A DNA stretch of 17,077 nt from Desulfobulbaceae bacterium (GTDB lineage: Bacteria; Desulfobacterota; Desulfobulbia; Desulfobulbales; UBA5123), in contig JAOUHH010000022.1 in the NCBI GenBank assembly GCA_029865195.1, positions 1 to 17,077 on the forward strand. Direction: 5' to 3'. Position numbers and translations under genes: made by a program. Under the pieces are notes generated by a model that was not told the origin of the DNA, did no database searches, and saw nothing but the letters and a program-made list of their open reading frames with translations. Positions 13,156-17,077 of the stretch are shown here, in pieces. The stretch's first letter is position 1, and every line of letters starts with the position of its first letter.

Positions 13156-13200
13156 CGACGCCGGGAGGGGTGGAAATTTCCGCAGCCCTTGCCGGCGTCG
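13156..13200. other. Hairpin downstream of acnB
   Basis: CGACGCCGG (13156-13164) and CCGGCGTCG (13192-13200) form a perfect 9-base stem, and the enclosed sequence can extend it partly (AGGG with CCCT around a GGAAATTTCC palindrome). It lies 29 bases beyond the acnB stop. No T-run follows on the plus strand, so calling it a terminator would be a guess. Confidence 0.4.
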
Positions 13201-13401
13201 ACATGCAGGCAAGCAATCCACCGCCACCAGCCGCCTCCCACCCGATCCATCGCGCGCGGACCACGCCCACGGCCAGCCGCCACCGGCAAAAATCGATAAA
13301 TCTAGCTGCGATGCACCAATATCCTTGCTATGGTAGACTTGCATCTTCGGGGGAGATGTGCTTCCCCGCCTAACATCCATCCTTCAACGAAGAGGCCTGC
13401 C

Positions 13402-13728
13402 ATGCGAATCTTGAAAACCTTGCCGCCGCTGTTATTAGTAATGATCACACTCACGACCGGTGGCTGCGGCACGGTGCAGCAATCCCCGGCTACAACCGGT
13501 GAACCGGCTGTAGCCGACAATACCGGCAACAGCGGCAAGGGACAGCTTGAACAACTGATCGATACCCTTGCCGGCGAGGCGAAACAGAGCATGCGAAGCT
13601 GCACCGCCACCCTGAAGGACGTGGTTGTCGAAGCAACACCGATGTGGAGCCTGAACTATCAGGGCGAGGTGCACGTCCGGGTTTACGATGCCGCCGGCAA
13701 CCTGATCCTGGATGAGTATCGCAAGTAA
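13402..13728 (+). CDS. Small predicted lipoprotein, family not recognised
   Basis: The 108-residue product has a lipoprotein signal peptide: MRILK, hydrophobic residues 7-18, and the lipobox TGGC with Cys22. The Thr at position -3 is less usual than Leu. A low-complexity linker (about 23-47, rich in Thr, Ala, Asn and Gly) leads to a helical segment, GQLEQLIDTLAGEAKQ (48-63), and a short C-terminal part predicted to be beta (SLNYQGEVHVRVYDAAGNLI). I do not recognise the domain. The start at 13402 has an AGAGG motif upstream and gives the signal peptide at the N-terminus; a longer frame from 13330 would bury it. The gene stands alone between acnB and the flagellar promoter, with its own terminator, so it is not part of the flagellar operon. 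Confidence 0.7.
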   Translation: MRILKTLPPLLLVMITLTTGGCGTVQQSPATTGEPAVADNTGNSGKGQLEQLIDTLAGEAKQSMRSCTATLKDVVVEATPMWSLNYQGEVHVRVYDAAGNLILDEYRK

Positions 13729-13733
13729 CCACG

Positions 13734-13754
13734 ACGGCCATGCCGTGTTTTTTT
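13734..13754 (+). terminator. Intrinsic terminator of the small lipoprotein gene
   Basis: ACGGC-CAT-GCCGT followed by G and seven Ts (13748-13754) begins five bases after the stop codon. The stem is short but GC-rich and the T-run is good. It separates the lipoprotein gene from the flagellar operon. Confidence 0.65.
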
Positions 13755-13902
13755 GACACCTGCCGCGCCCCGGCCTGTCAAAAATCCCCCCACAGACAGA
13801 ACGCCGGGCGTACCGTGGCTAACCCGAGCGCCGCCCCGGCCAATAAAAAAACATTGAAAAACCAGGGCGTTATCGGTATCATCACCACAACCTTTCACTT
13901 TA

Positions 13903-13917
13903 TGGCATGTAGTTTGC
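13903..13917 (+). promoter_or_regulatory. Sigma-54 (RpoN) promoter of the fliL operon
   Basis: TGGCATGTAGTTTGC matches the -24/-12 consensus TGGCAYR-N4-TTGC, with GG (13904-13905) and GC (13916-13917) exactly ten bases apart. Predicted transcription start is near 13929, about 63 bases before the fliL ATG. A-rich DNA at 13842-13861 upstream contains a loose IHF-like match, which would suit the DNA bending needed by an RpoN activator. Sigma-54 control of flagellar genes is common; the activator (FlrC/FleQ/FlgR type) is not in the window. Confidence 0.75.
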
Positions 13918-13991
13918 GTAACTTGCCGATAAAGCTGATAACAACTTTTTTTGATGCAGCACCAAACAGCGGTTAGCAGGGGAGAAAGCCC

Positions 13992-14495
13992 ATGGTCGAC
14001 GAACCGGAAGTCCAAACGGAAGGCGAAGCGCCGCCAAAGAAAAAATCCAAGCTTCTTTTTTTCATCATTCTCAGCCTGTGCGTCCTCTTGCTGGGCGGCG
14101 GCGGATTTTTCGCCTACATCAAATTCATCGCCCCGCCACCAAACCCGGCGGTGAACGCAACAGCAGGCGATCCAACCCCGCCCGCCGACACCGTGGGCGA
14201 GATCCTGGCGCTGGAGCCTTTTGTCGTCAACCTGGCCGACCCCAAGGGCAAACGGTACCTGAAGGTGCAGATCAAGCTTGAGGTCGAAACCGCCGAGGCT
14301 CTTGCCCGGATCGAGAAAGCGGCGCCGAAACTCCGCGACCTGGTCATCATCATGCTGACCAGCCTGACCTTCGAGGAGGTCATGACCCCGGAAGGCAAGA
14401 TCCGGATCCGGGATGAGTTGCTGGAGCGGTTCAATCAGGTGATGCGGCCCGACAGGGTCAAGAATATCTACTTTACCGAGTTCGTGGTACAGTAA
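13992..14495 (+). CDS. fliL: Flagellar basal body-associated protein FliL
   Basis: FliL is a single-pass inner-membrane protein that surrounds the MotAB stator and supports torque. The 167-residue product has a short acidic cytoplasmic tail with PPKKKSK before the membrane, one transmembrane helix (about 21-43), a Pro-rich linker (46-66) and a periplasmic domain (about 68-167) with LEPFVVNLADPKGKRYLKVQ and the usual C-terminal NIYFTEFVVQ. Length is typical. A GGGGAGAAAG ribosome binding site lies just before the ATG. It is the first gene of the sigma-54 driven operon fliL-fliM-fliN-fliO-fliP, with 65 bases to fliM. The C-terminal FTEFVVQ ending and gene order make the call firm. Confidence 0.93.
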   Translation: MVDEPEVQTEGEAPPKKKSKLLFFIILSLCVLLLGGGGFFAYIKFIAPPPNPAVNATAGDPTPPADTVGEILALEPFVVNLADPKGKRYLKVQIKLEVETAEALARIEKAAPKLRDLVIIMLTSLTFEEVMTPEGKIRIRDELLERFNQVMRPDRVKNIYFTEFVVQ

Positions 14496-14560
14496 CGGGG
14501 ACATCTGACCGGGCAACACAGCCGGCCAGACGGCAACCAACAAACGACGCGGCGAGCGAA

Positions 14561-15550
14561 ATGGAACAGATACTCAGCCAGGACGAGGTAGATGCCCTCC
14601 TCAAGGGAATCTCCGGCGGCGAAATCGAGGAACCGGAAGAACCCATCGATGCCGAATCGTTGGCGTACACCGCCTACGATTTTTCACGGCAGGAGCGCAT
14701 CGTTCAGGTCAAGATGCCGGCCCTGGAGTTCATCAACGACTCCTTTCTCCGGGCCATGCGCGGTTCCTTGACCAACTCCCTGCGCCGGATCCTGGACATC
14801 ACCGCCGTGCCCATGGAACTGGAACGTTTCGGCGCCTTTGTCCGCACCCTGCCGGTGCCCAGCAGCCTGCAGATCTTCAAGATGGAGCCGTTCCGCGGCC
14901 ACGCCCTGCTGGTGCTGGAGCCCAAGCTGGTTTTTACCCTGGTCGAGAACTTCCTCGGCGGCACCGGCACCCGGACGGTGCGCATCGAGGGCCGCGACTT
15001 TACCGCCATCGAGCAACGGCTGATCCGGCGGGTGGTGAACATCCTGCTTGCCGACCTTGAAAAGGCATGGTACTCCCTGCAACCGCTCAAGGTTCAATAT
15101 GCCAGGAGCGAGATCAACCCCCAGTTCGCCAAGATTTGCGAGCCCGAGGATGTGGTGGTCATCAACCGCTACGACGTCGACATGGATCGCGCCGTCGGCA
15201 GCATCACCACCTGCATCCCGCTCGCCAACCTGGAGTCGGTCAAGAAGAAGCTCTTTTCAACCTTCCAACGGGAACAGAGCGAGGAAGACATCCAGATCCA
15301 GCGCGTCCTGCAGGAGAACATCAAGAACGTGCCGCTGCAGTTCAAGGTGCAGCTGGGCAAGGCGTCCATCCCGGCCGGCGACGTACTTGAATTGGACGTC
15401 GGCGACACCATCCAGTTGGACAAGCGCACCGACGACCTGTTGCCGGCCTATGTCGGCGGCGTCCGCAAATACATGGGCACCCCGGGCCTGCACCGCGGCA
15501 ACAAGGCGTTGCTCATCAAGCGCAAGGTGCTGGATCAGGAAAAAGATTGA
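14561..15550 (+). CDS. fliM: Flagellar motor switch protein FliM
   Basis: FliM forms the middle of the C-ring, binds CheY-P and controls rotation direction. The 329-residue product begins with the CheY-P docking peptide LSQDEVDALLKGI (5-17), then an acidic linker (21-32), the FliM middle domain (about 45-230) with the motif FLGGTGTR (Gly133-Gly134-Thr135-Gly136-Thr137), and a C-terminal SpoA domain (about 250-322) including LQFKVQLGKASIPAGDVLEL. Length is normal. The start is given by the family N-terminus MEQILSQDEVD; the ribosome binding site is weak (GGCGAG). It is followed after 91 bases by fliN. The cheY gene in this window encodes its likely partner. Confidence 0.96.
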   Translation: MEQILSQDEVDALLKGISGGEIEEPEEPIDAESLAYTAYDFSRQERIVQVKMPALEFINDSFLRAMRGSLTNSLRRILDITAVPMELERFGAFVRTLPVPSSLQIFKMEPFRGHALLVLEPKLVFTLVENFLGGTGTRTVRIEGRDFTAIEQRLIRRVVNILLADLEKAWYSLQPLKVQYARSEINPQFAKICEPEDVVVINRYDVDMDRAVGSITTCIPLANLESVKKKLFSTFQREQSEEDIQIQRVLQENIKNVPLQFKVQLGKASIPAGDVLELDVGDTIQLDKRTDDLLPAYVGGVRKYMGTPGLHRGNKALLIKRKVLDQEKD

Positions 15551-15641
15551 GAGCCGCCGCCAAGACTAACGACCAGGCCGACGCCACCAAGGCCCGCGGC
15601 CTCCAAACGAACCGGAAAACCACTAACCAGGAGCTACAGCC

Positions 15642-16064
15642 ATGGCAGACGAACCCGCAGACGATGCTTGGGCAGATGCATTGAACGAAAGCAAATCCGC
15701 CGCCGGGGCTGGCACGGATGACGCCTGGGGAGACAGCGACGACACGGCGCATGCCGCCAGCTTCGCCGACCTGAGCGGCACCACCGGGCCTGGGCAGTCC
15801 GGCTCGCAGAACCTGGATTTCCTCCTCGATGTGCCGCTGGAGGTTACCGTGGAACTGGGCCGCACCCACATGATCATCAACAACATGCTGCAGCTCACCC
15901 AGGGATCGGTGGTGGAACTCGACAAGGCCGCCGGCGAGCCGGTGGAGATCTTCGTCAACAACAAATTGCTCGGCAAGGGCGAGGTGATCGTCGTCAACGA
16001 ACGATTCGGGGTGAGAATCACCGAAATCATCAGCCAGGCCGACCGTATCAAGAATATGGGATGA
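15642..16064 (+). CDS. fliN: Flagellar motor switch protein FliN
   Basis: FliN forms the base of the C-ring and docks the FliH/FliI export ATPase complex. The 140-residue product has an acidic, low-complexity N-terminal extension (1-57, with DDAW occurring twice at 7-10 and 26-29) and a SpoA domain (about 58-134) with LLDVPLEVTVELGRT, the LTQGSVVELDKAAGEPVEIF block and KGEVIVVNERFGVRITEI. It lacks an FliY-like CheC domain, so it is a true FliN. An AGGAG ribosome binding site lies ahead of the ATG. Its stop codon overlaps the fliO start as ATGA, indicating translational coupling. Confidence 0.95.
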   Translation: MADEPADDAWADALNESKSAAGAGTDDAWGDSDDTAHAASFADLSGTTGPGQSGSQNLDFLLDVPLEVTVELGRTHMIINNMLQLTQGSVVELDKAAGEPVEIFVNNKLLGKGEVIVVNERFGVRITEIISQADRIKNMG

Positions 16065-16702
16065 ACAGCCTCTGCGCCCATATCCGGCCCCCTTTCCGGC
16101 CCTTGCTGAGCTTCTTGCCGCTCCTCCTGCTGGTGGCGATCCTGCTCATCGGCGGCTACCCGGCTTCGGCCGCCGACGCCCCCCTGCCCGAAGAACCGCC
16201 GGCGGTGGTGGCAACCCAGCCGGAGCCGCCACCCGCCAGCGTCGATGCACTGCCGACCCCACCACCCGCCACCGTGAATGTACCGCCGACCCCGCTGACC
16301 CCGCCGACCGCCAGCACGGATGTACGCCCGACCCCGTCGCTCGCCATCGCCACCCTCAAGGCCTTTGGCGCCCTGGCGGTGGTCCTCGGTCTGTTGATGC
16401 TGTTTGCCGCCGCCCTCAAGAAACTCGGCCTCAGCGGCCAAACCCCGCACGGCGACGGGCTGATCAAGGTGCTGGAAACCAGAATGATCGCCCCAAAAAA
16501 ATTTGTGGCGATCCTGGACATCGCCGGCCAAACCCTGGCCGTGGGCATTACCGATCAACAGATCTCCCTGCTGACTACACTTACACCGGACGAAAAGCTG
16601 CTCGCCCTCGCCCGGCAACCCCAACCTGCTTCGCGCTTTGCCTCTCTGCTCTCAAGAGCCGTCAATAACAAGAACAACATCGCCCAAAAGGATAACGCGT
16701 GA
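16061..16702 (+). CDS. fliO: Flagellar biosynthetic protein FliO
   Basis: FliO helps assemble the FliP ring of the flagellar export gate. The 213-residue product has an N-terminal hydrophobic segment (about 15-33) ending GGYPASAADA, which looks like a cleavable signal peptide, a Pro/Thr/Ala-rich periplasmic linker (41-92) with degenerate repeats, a transmembrane helix (about 94-119) and a cytoplasmic FliO domain (about 130-185) with IKVLETRMIAPKKFVAILDI and QTLAVGITDQQISLL. The signal peptide plus second helix gives an N-out, C-in topology. It overlaps fliN by four bases (ATGA) and ends one base before fliP. The identity rests on position, the topology and the cytoplasmic motif; FliO is poorly conserved, but the order N-O-P is diagnostic. 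Confidence 0.9.
   Translation: MNSLCAHIRPPFRPLLSFLPLLLLVAILLIGGYPASAADAPLPEEPPAVVATQPEPPPASVDALPTPPPATVNVPPTPLTPPTASTDVRPTPSLAIATLKAFGALAVVLGLLMLFAAALKKLGLSGQTPHGDGLIKVLETRMIAPKKFVAILDIAGQTLAVGITDQQISLLTTLTPDEKLLALARQPQPASRFASLLSRAVNNKNNIAQKDNA
16226..16336 (+). repeat. Degenerate proline-rich repeat within fliO
   Basis: Residues 56-92 of FliO contain about three copies of a 12-residue unit: PPPASVDALPT, PPPATVNVPPTPLT and PPTASTDVRPTP. The DNA copies (period about 36 bases) share CCACCCGCCA and CCGACC cores. It probably acts as a flexible or extended linker; such repeats can vary in copy number between strains. Confidence 0.6.
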
Positions 16703-16703
16703 G

Positions 16704-17077
16704 ATGAAACTCGCCATCCGCCACCACCCGTCTTGCCCGGGCGCATCACTGCCGGTGCTCCTCGGCCTCGTCGCCGCCGCCGTTCTCAGCCTTCCCTCGC
16801 TCTGTCAGGCCGTCACCATACCCACGGTGAAAATCGGCCTCGCCGAGGCAACCAGCCCGAAAGAGGTCTCGACCCTGGTCGAGATACTGCTGATCTTCAC
16901 CGTTCTCTCCATGGCCCCCGCCATCCTTCTGATGATGACCTGCTTCACCCGGCTGGTCGTCGCCTTCGGCTTCCTCAAGCAGGCCATGGGCACCCAGCAG
17001 GCGCCACCCAGCCAGGTTCTGATCGGCCTTGCGCTGTTTTTGACCTTCTTCATCATGAGCCCGGTTTTCAACAAGAT
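16704..17077 (+). CDS. fliP: Flagellar export-gate protein FliP (3' end beyond the window)
   Basis: FliP is the main gate subunit of the flagellar type III secretion system, a pentamer in the inner membrane. The window holds 124 codons plus two bases, all in frame. It has a cleavable signal peptide (about 1-36, ending LCQA), then the family block VEILLIFTVLSMAPAILLMM, followed by TCFTRLVVAFGFLKQAMGTQ, QAPPSQVLIGLALFLTFFIM and SPVFNK at the edge. These match the conserved first half of FliP closely. The ATG lies one base after the fliO stop; an AAGGA motif precedes it. The remaining roughly half of the protein is cut off, so integrity cannot be judged. Confidence 0.95.
   Translation, partial: MKLAIRHHPSCPGASLPVLLGLVAAAVLSLPSLCQAVTIPTVKIGLAEATSPKEVSTLVEILLIFTVLSMAPAILLMMTCFTRLVVAFGFLKQAMGTQQAPPSQVLIGLALFLTFFIMSPVFNK

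Noticed and set aside
13925..13932. GCCGATAA, identical to a sigma-28 -10 element
   Set aside because: The position where the TAAA -35 element should be reads CATG, and the sigma-54 elements just upstream explain the promoter better.

Overview
The window is a GC-rich chromosomal stretch from a motile Gram-negative bacterium. The gene set fits the Desulfobacterota (former Deltaproteobacteria, perhaps a Desulfobulbales-like sulfate or sulfur metaboliser): a DnaJ/MoaC/DksA-type housekeeping block, a FolE2-family protein, a separate-subunit glycyl-tRNA synthetase, aconitase B and a sigma-54-driven flagellar operon. This placement is inferred from gene content and protein style and was not searched. 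No tRNA, rRNA, CRISPR array, insertion sequence or phage gene was seen.

Layout. At the left a small lipoprotein gene (minus) diverges from rpoZ (plus) across a 458-base gap. rpoZ, dnaJ and moaC follow as a likely transcription unit. A promoter-bearing gap then leads into dksA-galT, a single-domain response regulator, a FolE2-like gene and glyS, all on the plus strand with short gaps. A gap with a hairpin precedes a chemotaxis-type cheY, which converges with maf; only one base separates their stop codons. maf and a DUF362 gene are read leftwards. A 675-base intergenic region between the DUF362 gene and acnB holds several inverted repeats, a G-quadruplex motif and a minus-strand terminator-like hairpin. 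acnB is followed by a small lipoprotein gene with its own terminator. A clear sigma-54 promoter then starts the fliL-fliM-fliN-fliO-fliP operon, which runs off the right edge inside fliP.

How the genes fit together. The left half is information processing and stress (RNA polymerase omega, DnaJ, DksA, GlyS) with cofactor genes (MoaC, FolE2-like). The right half is motility: CheY and its docking partner FliM are both present, and the switch (FliM, FliN), stator-associated (FliL) and export-gate (FliO, FliP) genes share one operon. AcnB gives the TCA/methylcitrate step.

Most interesting points. (1) The FolE2-family protein aligns well along its length but appears to have lost three of the four metal-ligand positions described for type IB GTP cyclohydrolases, so it may have a changed chemistry. 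(2) The DUF362-acnB intergenic region has two inverted repeats whose single imperfect positions are G.U on the minus strand but A.C on the plus strand, plus mutually exclusive pairings, suggesting a structured minus-strand leader or small RNA upstream of the DUF362 gene. (3) A perfect palindrome lies between the likely -35 and -10 of the left lipoprotein gene.
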